A stretch of 64,000 bases of DNA from an uncultured Bacteroides sp. (GTDB lineage Bacteria; Bacteroidota; Bacteroidia; Bacteroidales; Bacteroidaceae): contig NZ_OY782855.1 of assembly GCF_963678425.1 (NCBI RefSeq), forward strand, positions 1,488,001 through 1,552,000, given 5' to 3'. The stretch's first letter is position 1. Every line of letters starts with the position of its first letter. The position numbers and the translations under genes were made by a program. The notes below the pieces were generated by a model. That model saw only the letters and a list, made by a program, of their open reading frames with translations. It was not told the origin of the DNA and ran no database searches. Positions 37,048-45,370 of the stretch are shown in pieces.

Positions 37048-38193
37048 TTATTTAAATAATAACTGAGCAAAATTATAGAGATTATTTCTCCATACCGGCC
37101 AGGTATGTCCTCCGGGATATTCACTATAAGTATATTTAATCTTCATATCATTAAATTTTGAAAGCATAATCTGACAATTCTTATGTGCAATATCTTCTTT
37201 ACCACCTTGAGCGATCCAAAATTGCTTTAGATTTTTGTTTATCAGATCAGAATTATTCTTCATAAACTCATATTGAGCTTCTGCAACACCATTTAAGTTA
37301 GGCAACCAACCAGAACTAAAAACTCCGAGAAAAGAGAATAGTTGGGTATTCTTTACTCCGGCATAAAGAGTTTGGATACCACCCATTGATAAACCGGCAA
37401 GCGCACGATTCTTTGAATCAGTTTTAACGCGATATTCTTTTTCAACAACAGGAATTATACATTCTTTTAATTCAGATTCAAATGCTTTCAATGATGATTC
37501 ACTAAATCCTCCATTACCAATGTTGCCATCAACCATTACAATAAGCATTGGTTTCGCTTTTTTCGCAGCAATCAGATTATCCAGAATTAAATCAGTTTTG
37601 CCTTGAGTTGACCAGCCACGTTCATCTTCTCCACCACCATGCATCAAGTACAACACCGGATATTTTTGATTTATATCAGCATCATATCCTGCAGGAGTAT
37701 AAATAAAAAAGCGACGCCAGGTCTTTGTAACAGATGAATAATAACGCTTCATTCTTACATCACCGTGTGAAACATCTTTAACCGCATAATATCCATCTCC
37801 TTTAAAAGGTACTTCTATGCCACTAGCCATTCTACTCATACCATAAAAAGACTCGCTAGCAGGATCAGCAACAGCTACGCCATCAATCAACAAAGAATAA
37901 TAATGAAAGCCTTCTGTCAGCGAATCAGTAGTAACCTCCCATATACCTTCGTTATTTTTTATCATATCGTACTTCTTCCCTAAATCAAGCTGTACTTTTT
38001 GTGCTTCAGGAGCTTTTACATGGAAAACAGCACGGCTATCAGGTAAAATCATAGGATATTTTGAAGTTCTTACATTCGATGAAGCAGAAGTTCCTATACT
38101 AGAGTTATCATTATTTGCAGTTATAACAGTCTGACTATTTATATTTAAACTAAAAATAAGAGCCATAAAAAATAAAAAAGTAAGTTTTTTCAT
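37048..38193 (-). CDS. secreted CE1-like esterase with N-terminal CBM48/E-set domain (feruloyl or acetyl esterase)
   Basis: Cuts ester groups from decorated xylan or arabinan. Signal peptide 1-20. An immunoglobulin-like E-set domain at about 48-130 (VQLDLGKKYDM, HYYSLLIDG) is typical of Bacteroides feruloyl esterases. The alpha/beta-hydrolase domain follows: YLMHGGGEDERGW oxyanion segment, nucleophile S269 in GLSMGG, Asp in GGKEDIAHKN (about 340), His in YPGGHTWPVW (about 365). 381 residues. 40 bp from GH127, so co-transcribed. Presence beside arabinofuranosidases fits release of ferulate carried on arabinose. Confidence 0.88.
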   Translation of the reverse strand: MKKLTFLFFMALIFSLNINSQTVITANNDNSSIGTSASSNVRTSKYPMILPDSRAVFHVKAPEAQKVQLDLGKKYDMIKNNEGIWEVTTDSLTEGFHYYSLLIDGVAVADPASESFYGMSRMASGIEVPFKGDGYYAVKDVSHGDVRMKRYYSSVTKTWRRFFIYTPAGYDADINQKYPVLYLMHGGGEDERGWSTQGKTDLILDNLIAAKKAKPMLIVMVDGNIGNGGFSESSLKAFESELKECIIPVVEKEYRVKTDSKNRALAGLSMGGIQTLYAGVKNTQLFSFLGVFSSGWLPNLNGVAEAQYEFMKNNSDLINKNLKQFWIAQGGKEDIAHKNCQIMLSKFNDMKIKYTYSEYPGGHTWPVWRNNLYNFAQLLFK

Positions 38194-38246
38194 GTTATTA
38201 GTTATTATATTTAAGATTCTAAAAAAGCTAAAGGTAAAAGCGACAA

Positions 38247-39569
38247 CTATTTAAATAAATTCAAATCAATTGATTCTCCCATTCTTTTATAACCAGCTTG
38301 ATTAGGATGCAGAAAGTCACCGTCGTGCATGTCGGACAGAATAGTTGTCGGAGCATCCGGATTCTGCATTATTTTATCAAAATCTATCACCGCATCAAAG
38401 CGACCACTGTTCCTGATCCATTCATTGACCTGATCTCTGGCCAACTGGCGAAAGTCTTTATCATAAAAAGACTTTGCAAATGGCAGAATTGTAGCACCAT
38501 ACACTTTTATACCTTTAGCATGAGCCTTGTCAATCATTGAACTGTAAGCATCAATTAGACTTTTCACCATAAATGAAACATCCTCATTGCTTCTGATTCC
38601 TCCAATATCATTGATACCTTCTAAAATAATGAGCCAGCGCACATTACTTTGTGACAGAATATCCCGGTCGAAGCGTGTCAGAGCTGTTGGGCCAAGACCA
38701 CCTCTAACCACGCAGTTGCCTCCTATACCCAGGTTCAGTACTCCATATTGGCGTGTTGCCGGATTCTTCAACAATTTCTCTGAAAGAATATCCGTCCACC
38801 GATTTTGCTTATTGGTACCCGATCCCCTGCCGTCTGTTATGGAGTTACCCAAAACGGCTATCGTGGCAGCTTTGGGTGAAGCTTTTACTTCAATGCCATT
38901 TATAACGTACCAGTGATCTGTTTTAATAGCTTTATCAAAATCAATAGATGAGATTTGATTTCCTTCTAAAATATAAGATGTAGTACGTGAGCCAGGATGC
39001 CCAGTCACCTCAGGAGAAGTATTGCCAAAATATATAGTTATAGCTAGTCTTGATCCTGCAGCCAGATTAAATGACAGTGGATCAGATGTTACCTCTTCAT
39101 TAGGAGCCATCGTCACCTCATTCATTTTTTTAAAGGTAAGCATCTTTTGTGTTGAAGCATCAACAGTTCCTCCTTCCTTTGAAACAGCAATTGCAACCTT
39201 CTTCATCGTGACAGGACTTTTGCTGAAAACATTCGAGAAACGAAGTCGGACAACATTCCCTCCTATTGATACATGAACCACCTGACGCAAAGTGTTGTTC
39301 GTCAATCCCGGTGCAGGTGGCATGTTATTCGGTTCAACCAACATAGGAGACGTACTCCAGGTACCCACCCATATCTTTGAATACTTAGTCTGTTTTACAT
39401 TTACCGGCTCGGCAGCCACAGATAATTCAGTACTTATTATTCCCAGAAGAAAGAGTGCAAGCAGCAATTTTGTAAAAAGGCTGATATTCCGCCCAAAACG
39501 CCTTGAAAGTATCTTCTTTGATTTACGTTGAAAATCAGACATATTCGAAATCATATTTAAATTCTTCAT
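38247..39569 (-). CDS. SGNH/GDSL-family esterase with N-terminal beta-domain
   Basis: Probable carbohydrate acetylesterase. A long N-terminus with a hydrophobic segment at about 31-52 (LFTKLLLALFLLGIISTELS) acts as signal or anchor. The start at 39569 gives an unusually long charged n-region; an ATG a few residues in (MISNM) is possible. SGNH blocks: Ser in VLGNSITDGRGSG (I, about 242), Gly in LNLGIGGNCV (II), Asn in LEGINDIGG (III), Asp/His in SDMHDGDFLHPNQAGY (V, about 418). 440 residues. Lies between the CE1-like and CE6-like genes, gaps about 40-55 bp. Confidence 0.87.
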   Translation of the reverse strand: MKNLNMISNMSDFQRKSKKILSRRFGRNISLFTKLLLALFLLGIISTELSVAAEPVNVKQTKYSKIWVGTWSTSPMLVEPNNMPPAPGLTNNTLRQVVHVSIGGNVVRLRFSNVFSKSPVTMKKVAIAVSKEGGTVDASTQKMLTFKKMNEVTMAPNEEVTSDPLSFNLAAGSRLAITIYFGNTSPEVTGHPGSRTTSYILEGNQISSIDFDKAIKTDHWYVINGIEVKASPKAATIAVLGNSITDGRGSGTNKQNRWTDILSEKLLKNPATRQYGVLNLGIGGNCVVRGGLGPTALTRFDRDILSQSNVRWLIILEGINDIGGIRSNEDVSFMVKSLIDAYSSMIDKAHAKGIKVYGATILPFAKSFYDKDFRQLARDQVNEWIRNSGRFDAVIDFDKIMQNPDAPTTILSDMHDGDFLHPNQAGYKRMGESIDLNLFK

Positions 39570-39608
39570 TTAATATTCATAGTATTCTTTACCTGAAATA
39601 ACAGGTAG

Positions 39609-40469
39609 CTACTCTTCAGAGCTAACCTTTACACCTAATAAAGAAAGCATTTTTACGGCATATCTTTTACCTAGTTTTCTATAACCTTCGGCAGTAAAGT
39701 GCAGTCCATCGCCCGCAGCAGTGCAATCTTTGGAAGAGACAACGTGTGAATTTGGAATTGTTTGAGGAAGTTTATTTATAATAGTATTCATGCTTGCACA
39801 TTTGCCACCCTGATCAGCAGCAACAAGTTCTCCGGCAAGTAGTGGCACCGATTTAGGATTCAGTTTCAGGTCCTTAATCAGATTGTTATAAACACCATTC
39901 ACCTTTGATGGCCAAGTCTCATCATTTGTATTTGATTCTCCCTGATGTAACAAGATACCTTTTATTACGCCCGATTTTTGAGCTATTTTAGCCATTTCAA
40001 CCAATCGTGCATAAGGATTACCATCATATTGATTTATCATACCAGTCATCCATGATGGAGCAGTAGCTACATACGACTGATAATTATCTTTATCATAAAG
40101 CTCAATTTTACATCCACCAACAGCAACATTTATAACACCAATTCTGACATTCTTTGGCAGATTAGCAATCATTGTTCTTCCAAAATAATCAGCAGGTGTT
40201 AAGCCGGTATTGCAACGGCACAATGGTGGAACGGCAGGATACCAGTTAGCTTTGACTCTTCCCATGTCGGGACAATCAACTGTTGACAAAACCTGAAAAC
40301 GGTTATCGGTCATAATCTTATCCTGTGGTTCAATTTTGGCATTTCCCTCCATATTAGATTGTCCGAAACAGATGAAAATATAAAAGTTCTTATCCTGAGA
40401 ATAAGAATTCAAGCTCAATGCAAGTAATCCTACAAGTGCCAATAAAGTAATTTTTGTTTTTCTTTTCAT
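39609..40469 (-). CDS. CE6-like (sialate O-acetylesterase domain) acetyl esterase
   Basis: Acetyl xylan esterase type enzyme, first gene of the minus-strand debranching train. Signal peptide 1-24 (SLNSYSQ). Blocks: Ser in FICFGQSNMEG (about 38), GVINVAVGG, LLHQGESNTND (about 175) and the C-terminal DGLHFTAEGY with catalytic His (about 258). 286 residues, full length. Directly preceded by the strongest operator/promoter match of the window (40525-40590), which probably drives this gene and those downstream to 30338. Sialate as a substrate is unlikely here; acetylated xylan is inferred from the gene company. Confidence 0.87.
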   Translation of the reverse strand: MKRKTKITLLALVGLLALSLNSYSQDKNFYIFICFGQSNMEGNAKIEPQDKIMTDNRFQVLSTVDCPDMGRVKANWYPAVPPLCRCNTGLTPADYFGRTMIANLPKNVRIGVINVAVGGCKIELYDKDNYQSYVATAPSWMTGMINQYDGNPYARLVEMAKIAQKSGVIKGILLHQGESNTNDETWPSKVNGVYNNLIKDLKLNPKSVPLLAGELVAADQGGKCASMNTIINKLPQTIPNSHVVSSKDCTAAGDGLHFTAEGYRKLGKRYAVKMLSLLGVKVSSEE

Positions 40470-40524
40470 ATTCTATTTTAGTTATCAATTGCAATCATCC
40501 TGAGACTAATATTTATCTAAATAA

Positions 40525-40590
40525 CAAAATTAAACCAATTATCTTATCTCTAATTGCAAAATAAGATATTTAGTTTTCAATTTCAGATAA
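40525..40590 (-). promoter_or_regulatory. regulated promoter and operator of the debranching gene train (AGATAT-21-AGATAA)
   Basis: CAAAATTA at 40525-40532 gives TAATTTTG, a perfect -7 box on the minus strand, with a possible TTTG at 40557-40560. The 26 bp at 40562-40587 are identical to 6953-6978 and have the same 29 bp spacing to the -7 box. Half sites AGATAT (40564) and AGATAA (40585) are 21 bp apart. The -7 box lies 56 bp upstream of the CE6 gene start. Confidence 0.65.
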
Positions 40591-40599
40591 AAGAAAACT

Positions 40600-41023
40600 A
40601 AATTCACATTAAAAAAACACTTATAATGTATAGCCCTAAAATTATGAAAGGATATTGAACTTCTTTATAAATAGAAGTACAAATGCTTCGGTTGACAAAG
40701 GAATAGAGTATTCAATCATAGTGATTTTCTATTGTATTTGCTACTGATGAGAAATTCTTTTCTCCCATTTCTCCTGTTTTGTCGTATCATACTACTTCGG
40801 CAAGAAATTGCTTAAGGGTATCGCCGTTACCTAATATTCTGGGTTGATATAACTCTTACGTGTGGATTTCTGATCCTACATGCTTAAATCGCTCAGATGC
40901 TCTTTGTTGTGTTCTTGCTGGAGTTTGCCATCCGGACAATTGTGTTCTGCTACGTTTTGAGTGCTAACAGCATGATTCTTTTTAAATAATTAGGATGCTG
41001 GATGGTATATTTTATACATATAT
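40600..41023. other. gene-free region upstream of the CE6 promoter
   Basis: No intact gene. On the minus strand short open stretches interrupted by stops have gene-like composition (for example GNGDTLKQFLAEVV near 40790-40840), so this may be decayed coding DNA, but no family could be recognised. Base composition is less AT-rich than the true spacers nearby. Confidence 0.35.
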
Positions 41024-41591
41024 TTATAGCCCCTCGATTTCGTACTGGCAGACACTGATTATTAAATAGTTACCCCTATAAAATAAAATACCTGGACAAA
41101 TGATTCAGTTATAAGTTGCCTCTTTTTTGGCAGTGTTTTTTGTATTTTGGTGCCTATTGTTAATTGTATTTACGATTAGAATAACTCTTAAACTCTTTTT
41201 ATTAATAGTTTTAGACCAATGCTTGTTGCAATTATTTTGTGGGTTTACTTTTATAAACTGATCATTTATTGTCTTTGCAAACTAAGCTCTAAATGCTATG
41301 AAACTCTTTGCTGGAAGGCTTTAAACGTCTTTATAATTTCTGAAAACATCAAGACTAATTCTTCTACATTACTTGAGACTTTCAGAGAGATTATCCCGCA
41401 ACTATTCTTAATCGTCTTTTTTGAAAAATCATTGGTGAATCATTCAGATTTATTCTCCAATGATTTTTATTTATTGGAGAATAAAATTAAATAATTCAGC
41501 AATTTCTATGGGAGTGGGATTGTTTTTCTTCTTTTTCAAGATGCAAAAATAATGATTCTGATATTCCCCCCTTCAGAATATTGGCTGAGCC
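41024..41591 (+). repeat. repeat element copy B (inverted partner of 21476-22060)
   Basis: Same element as copy A but on the opposite strand, from TTATAGCCCCTCGATTT to GGCTGAGCC. It shares the nearly invariant ~120 bp block that ends GGCAGTGTTTTTTG, and three 21 bp units starting at 41431, 41452 and 41473 (ATTGGTGAAT / ATTCTCCAAT / ATTGGAGAAT). A reverse -7-like box (TATTTTTGC on the minus strand) lies at 41543-41551. The 91-codon frame at 41219-41494 shares its last ~45 codons in frame with copy A, but its first half is not open in A. Confidence 0.8.
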
Positions 41592-41615
41592 GTCATAGAA
41601 CTGACCTACAGGTAT

Positions 41616-41645
41616 AAAAAAAGAGACCCGTATAAAGGTCTCTTT
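41616..41645 (-). terminator. rho-independent terminator after tRNA-Ser
   Basis: AAGAGACC at 41621-41628 pairs with GGTCTCTT at 41638-41645; on the minus strand the hairpin is followed by a run of U. It lies 11 bp after the tRNA 3' end. Confidence 0.85.
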
Positions 41646-41655
41646 TTATTATCAG

Positions 41656-41742
41656 CGGAAGCTGGGGGATTCGAACCCCCGGAACGGTTACCCGTTCGGC
41701 AGTTTAGCAAACTGCTGGTTTCAGCCACTCACCCAAACTTCC
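41656..41742 (-). tRNA. tRNA-Ser (anticodon GCT)
   Basis: Class II tRNA of 87 nt on the minus strand. Acceptor arms GGAAGTT and AGCTTCC, anticodon stem GCAGT/ACTGC with loop TTGCTAA giving anticodon GCT (reads AGC/AGU), a long variable arm (GAACGGGTAACCGTTC), and a T-arm with GGTTCGAATCC. The discriminator base is G and CCA is not encoded. Flanked by a fitting promoter (41773-41804) and a terminator. Confidence 0.96.
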
Positions 41743-41772
41743 CTGGGTATGTGCTTTCTTTCAAATGCGATG

Positions 41773-41804
41773 CGAAGATAGGCAGATATTCTGAACTACG
41801 CAAA
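41773..41804 (-). promoter_or_regulatory. constitutive-type promoter of tRNA-Ser
   Basis: On the minus strand TTTG (41801-41804) and TATCTTCG (41773-41780, one mismatch to TAnnTTTG) are separated by exactly 20 bp, the Bacteroides -33/-7 layout, about 30 bp before the tRNA 5' end. Confidence 0.75.
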
Positions 41805-41860
41805 TCTTTTTTAATCATTTTTTCAAGAACTTGTTTTCTAAATTCGTAAGATTCTAAAGA

Positions 41861-44062
41861 TCAACGATTAAATAATTCAAAAGTAAACTTACATCCAATC
41901 TGTTTAAAACTTGTTTTGGCATAACTCACGAAAACTCCTGCATCAAAAACATGCGTACCTATTCCATAACCTAATTCTATATAGGGATTAAGATGAGGAA
42001 CACTTAGAGCACTTGCATAAATTCGTTCATTAATAACAAAACGGGTGTATTTTCTTAAATGAGAAAGTAGCAGAAAAGGTGCCTGATAGGTAAAATGTGC
42101 ACGGATATAACAATTGGAAGAGTTATACCAACGACTATCCAATAGCTGAAAGACGCCTCCAATATCATCATTCCACCCAACCGGAAGATTATGTTTGGAC
42201 AGATTTGCATAATCTACGAAATAAAGTTCATGTGTATTTGTAAAAGCTCCGGTGCCTACCCTATAGTATATATCGCGCATCAGACCAAGAGAAATATGGT
42301 GCTGCATATCAAACTCTATTCTTTCGTATTGCCCCGTACTGGTCATCACTCCTTTCAATCCCCGTTCATAATCTAAAGAGAATGTTGGAAACTTAGAATA
42401 GAGATTAACTTTCCGTTTCCCTTTCAGATAATAAAATTGTCCTGGGGTCCAGATTAGCTGCAAACGGGGAGCAAAGCTCACGTATCGGGACTTAAGTCCG
42501 TCTAGTGCATCAATCTCACTCCTTGACGAGACCAAAGGAAGAAGGGTATTCATCGTTAATGGTTTCACAGCATCTCTTTGATGAATGGTAACACCTGCCT
42601 TAATAAATAGTCCGTTTAATATTTCCACACTATGGTTAAAGTCTAAGAACAGATCTTTAAAATAATCCAGATGCAACTCATCGAAATTAAACAAGCTATC
42701 CGGAATACCCTTAATACTTTCAACCACCTTACTACTATAAATACGGTTACCGTTACCAATGCTTAAATGAATAGATGCCCTTTTTTCAGGCCAGTAATCA
42801 TAATCCGAATTAATCTTCCAGTAGAATTCGCTATGCTTGAAGTTATAACCAATGTTAGGAACCACACGTAATAAACGATCGTCTGCAAAAAGCCGGTTAT
42901 ACTTAAAATCCTGCCGATATGAAAAGCCATCATTGTGGCTATAACTCACAAGAAAAGGATTTATGATTGGTGAACATCTCAGACTTCCCATTGAAGAGGA
43001 ATTTATTGTATAACTGTTCAACAAGAAATCCCCCATCTGTCCCCAAAAGCTAAGATCACTTTTAGCTTTCTTTTCTTTTATTTGTGATGAATCACAGAAT
43101 ACTGTATAATCACGATATAGTATTTTTTCTGCTTCGCTTAACGGGAAATGCCTTAAACTGGAGAAGCTTACGCTATCGTTAATACAAACATTTTCTCCGC
43201 GGCTAAAAGAAAAAGAATCTGAAAGATTATAATGATGTTTCTTTTTCTTTAACATGCCATCTTCAAGTAATCTGATATTCGAATATTTCAGACTGGCTGT
43301 ATAATTTATATCAATGACATTTCCCAGCATCTCAATAAAAGCACCCATTGCATATCTTACCGGAAGGTATTTTTCATTTCCGTTTTTCCCCATCCAAATC
43401 ATGACATTAAACCGCATATACTCATTGGTTCCCTGCATGTAAAGTTGACTCACTCTCCATGTTGGATTATTGACAATCATATATCCGCGAACTAATTGAT
43501 AACTTCCATTTTTGGGGATAATCAGGATCTTATACTGTTTACCGCTTTTAGTTATGAAAACCGAATCTATCTTATATGTATAATAATCTTTTGCATTAGG
43601 AGCCAGAGGAGAAAGAAGTTTGTCATACAATAAAGATGGAGAATAAATATTTACTTTAAAATAAGGCGAAATAATTTCAGAAGGCCCGTAAAGATGCGGG
43701 CTATTTCCATACAATGCTTTAACTTTCTGATCATAGATATTGGGAGCTGAAAAATGAAGTTCACTTAGTGATTCTGTAATATTGTTCTTTATCCTTTTAT
43801 CACCTTTTAATGTTAATGGAGCAAAATGAAGCAGGAAATTCTTCTTTTTAACCTGCATACTTTTCTTTATATACAATTCAGCATCATAACTTTCAACTAT
43901 CTTCTCATACTTGGCTGAAGATCGCAAAATATTGTTTAGAATGGAATCCACCAACTCATGGCGTTCTTTCATTCCAACACTTCCCTCCGTAGACATTGCA
44001 AAATGAGGCACGGAGGTAAAGAAGCAAACGAATAGCAATATTTGTATTATATAGTGCTTCAA
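41861..44062 (-). CDS. DUF5686-family outer-membrane protein
   Basis: Conserved Bacteroidales protein of unknown role. Signal peptide 1-22. Residues about 30-290 hold a soluble part with WRVSQLYMQGTNEYMRFNV and DINYTASLKYSNIRLL. From about 370 to the end the sequence alternates in the manner of an outer-membrane beta-barrel (VSYSHNDGFSYRQDFKYNRLF, FSLDYERGLKGVM), and it ends with an aromatic residue before the last polar ones (CKFTFELFNR). 733 residues; family members are often a little longer and carry an N-terminal carboxypeptidase-like domain, which is missing here. Stands alone between the tRNA and the Crp/Fnr gene. No enzymatic motif seen. Confidence 0.8.
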   Translation of the reverse strand: MKHYIIQILLFVCFFTSVPHFAMSTEGSVGMKERHELVDSILNNILRSSAKYEKIVESYDAELYIKKSMQVKKKNFLLHFAPLTLKGDKRIKNNITESLSELHFSAPNIYDQKVKALYGNSPHLYGPSEIISPYFKVNIYSPSLLYDKLLSPLAPNAKDYYTYKIDSVFITKSGKQYKILIIPKNGSYQLVRGYMIVNNPTWRVSQLYMQGTNEYMRFNVMIWMGKNGNEKYLPVRYAMGAFIEMLGNVIDINYTASLKYSNIRLLEDGMLKKKKHHYNLSDSFSFSRGENVCINDSVSFSSLRHFPLSEAEKILYRDYTVFCDSSQIKEKKAKSDLSFWGQMGDFLLNSYTINSSSMGSLRCSPIINPFLVSYSHNDGFSYRQDFKYNRLFADDRLLRVVPNIGYNFKHSEFYWKINSDYDYWPEKRASIHLSIGNGNRIYSSKVVESIKGIPDSLFNFDELHLDYFKDLFLDFNHSVEILNGLFIKAGVTIHQRDAVKPLTMNTLLPLVSSRSEIDALDGLKSRYVSFAPRLQLIWTPGQFYYLKGKRKVNLYSKFPTFSLDYERGLKGVMTSTGQYERIEFDMQHHISLGLMRDIYYRVGTGAFTNTHELYFVDYANLSKHNLPVGWNDDIGGVFQLLDSRWYNSSNCYIRAHFTYQAPFLLLSHLRKYTRFVINERIYASALSVPHLNPYIELGYGIGTHVFDAGVFVSYAKTSFKQIGCKFTFELFNR

Positions 44063-44430
44063 TTAGTCTCCTTTTATTATATTGAGTTGCTCTATATCGA
44101 ACAACTACAAATATAATGATTTCAAGCAATAAGCAATCAAAACGCAATCTCAATTTCATATTTTTAGATATTTTGATTAGAAAGGGGTAATTATATAGGA
44201 AAATGGCATAAGGTAAAGATACAATGATACTAAATTACGGGAAGTTTTATCGGAAAAAAAAGTCCACAAGACAGCGAATTATCTAGATAGCTAGAAAAAG
44301 AGGAGGCTTTGCTTGTAAGGAGAATGTATGTTTATCTTTGAAAACAATCCGGAAACACATAATTATTGGCGATAGTCTAAATCAAGCGAACTGCTATTTT
44401 CTAAATAACTGGTGAATCATTTTTTAATCC

Positions 44431-44503
44431 TTGTACAAAACAATTAATTCTCTTGTACAGAATAATTAATTCTTTTGTACAAAAGATTATTTTCTTTTGT
44501 ACA
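44431..44503. repeat. four TTGTACA units with 22 bp period
   Basis: TTGTACA starts at 44431, 44453, 44475 and 44497, exactly 22 bp apart, with AATTAATTC between units. Each carries the palindrome TGTACA. Located 165-240 bp upstream of the regulator gene at 44669. Could be an operator array or a minisatellite. Confidence 0.85.
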
Positions 44504-44629
44504 AAATAGAATTAATGCTCCATCAATTTTTATATAAAAGCAAAAGAAGTTCTGCAAACTTCTACCGTCTGATTCTAGCTAAAACAATGAATTTCCTCTC
44601 ATAAAATTCATTATTTCATTTTTAATATA

Positions 44630-44638
44630 TATATTTGT
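44630..44638 (+). promoter_or_regulatory. -7 promoter box of the Crp/Fnr-type gene
   Basis: TATATTTGT matches TAnnTTTG exactly and is 30 bp before the ATG at 44669. No clear -33 TTTG at 19-21 bp. Confidence 0.5.
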
Positions 44639-44668
44639 GCTTTATAACACGGTTTTATAACACAGGCT

Positions 44669-45370
44669 ATGATTAAAAAAAAATTGTCAGAAGAAGAAAT
44701 ATCAGAGCATATTGCTGATATGTGGTATCCCCTTAATAGCGAGCAAAGGGAGTACTTAATGAGTAATTTTACTATTCAGAGCTATAAAAAGAACGAAGTA
44801 ATTTATTGTGAAGGAGAAACTCCCACCCAACTTATGTGCCTTCTCACTGGAAAGGTTAAAATCTATAAAGAAGGTGTAGGAGGAAGAAGTCAGATTATCA
44901 GAGTAATCAAACCTGTTGAGTACTTTGGTTACCGCGCTTTTTTTGCAAAAGAAGATTACGTAACAGCAGCCTCAGCTTTCGAGTCTTCCACAATTATGCT
45001 GATTCCAATGGCAACCATTATGACTCTTATCAGCCAAAACAACGAACTAGCTATGTTCTTTATCCGTCAGCTTTCCATCGACCTTGGTATTGCAGACGAA
45101 AGAACCGTGAACCTAACCCAAAAACATATTCGTGGACGCCTTGCAGAATCGCTGCTTTTTTTGAGAGACAGCTACGGACTGGAAGAAGATGGCTCTACAC
45201 TTAGTATCTATCTATCGCGTGAAGACCTGGCCAATCTCTCAAACATGACCACTTCCAATGCTATACGTACCCTTTCCAACTTTTCCAATGAACACCTAAT
45301 CACCATTGATGGACGAAAAATAAAGATCATAGACGAAGAAAAGTTGAAAAAGATCAGTAAAATCGGTTAA
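44669..45370 (+). CDS. Crp/Fnr-family transcriptional regulator
   Basis: Cyclic-nucleotide-binding-fold regulator. In 233 residues, a cNMP-type beta-roll at about 20-135 (NEVIYCEGETPTQLMCLLTG, VIKPVEYFGYRAFF) is followed by a long dimer helix and a winged helix-turn-helix (LSREDLANLSNMTTSNAIRTLS at about 180-205, then DGRKIKIID). No cysteine cluster as in Fnr and no conserved Arg-Ser pair for cAMP binding is apparent, so the ligand is unknown. Monocistronic; its stop codon directly abuts the stop of kdsA on the other strand. The phased repeats upstream may tie to its control. Confidence 0.88.
   Translation: MIKKKLSEEEISEHIADMWYPLNSEQREYLMSNFTIQSYKKNEVIYCEGETPTQLMCLLTGKVKIYKEGVGGRSQIIRVIKPVEYFGYRAFFAKEDYVTAASAFESSTIMLIPMATIMTLISQNNELAMFFIRQLSIDLGIADERTVNLTQKHIRGRLAESLLFLRDSYGLEEDGSTLSIYLSREDLANLSNMTTSNAIRTLSNFSNEHLITIDGRKIKIIDEEKLKKISKIG

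Larger units (their letters stand above)
44063..44668. other. repeat-bearing intergenic region upstream of the Crp/Fnr gene
   Basis: 606 bp without a credible gene. Contains ATCTAGATAGCTAG at 44281-44294, traces of the ATTGG(C/T)GAAT unit near 44363 and 44409, the 22 bp TTGTACA array at 44431-44503 and a -7 box at 44630-44638. Confidence 0.6.

Noticed and set aside
21476..41591. Composite transposon formed by copies A and B
   Set aside because: Neither copy encodes a transposase and the only IS lies inside at one end; inverted repeats alone do not show movement of the block.
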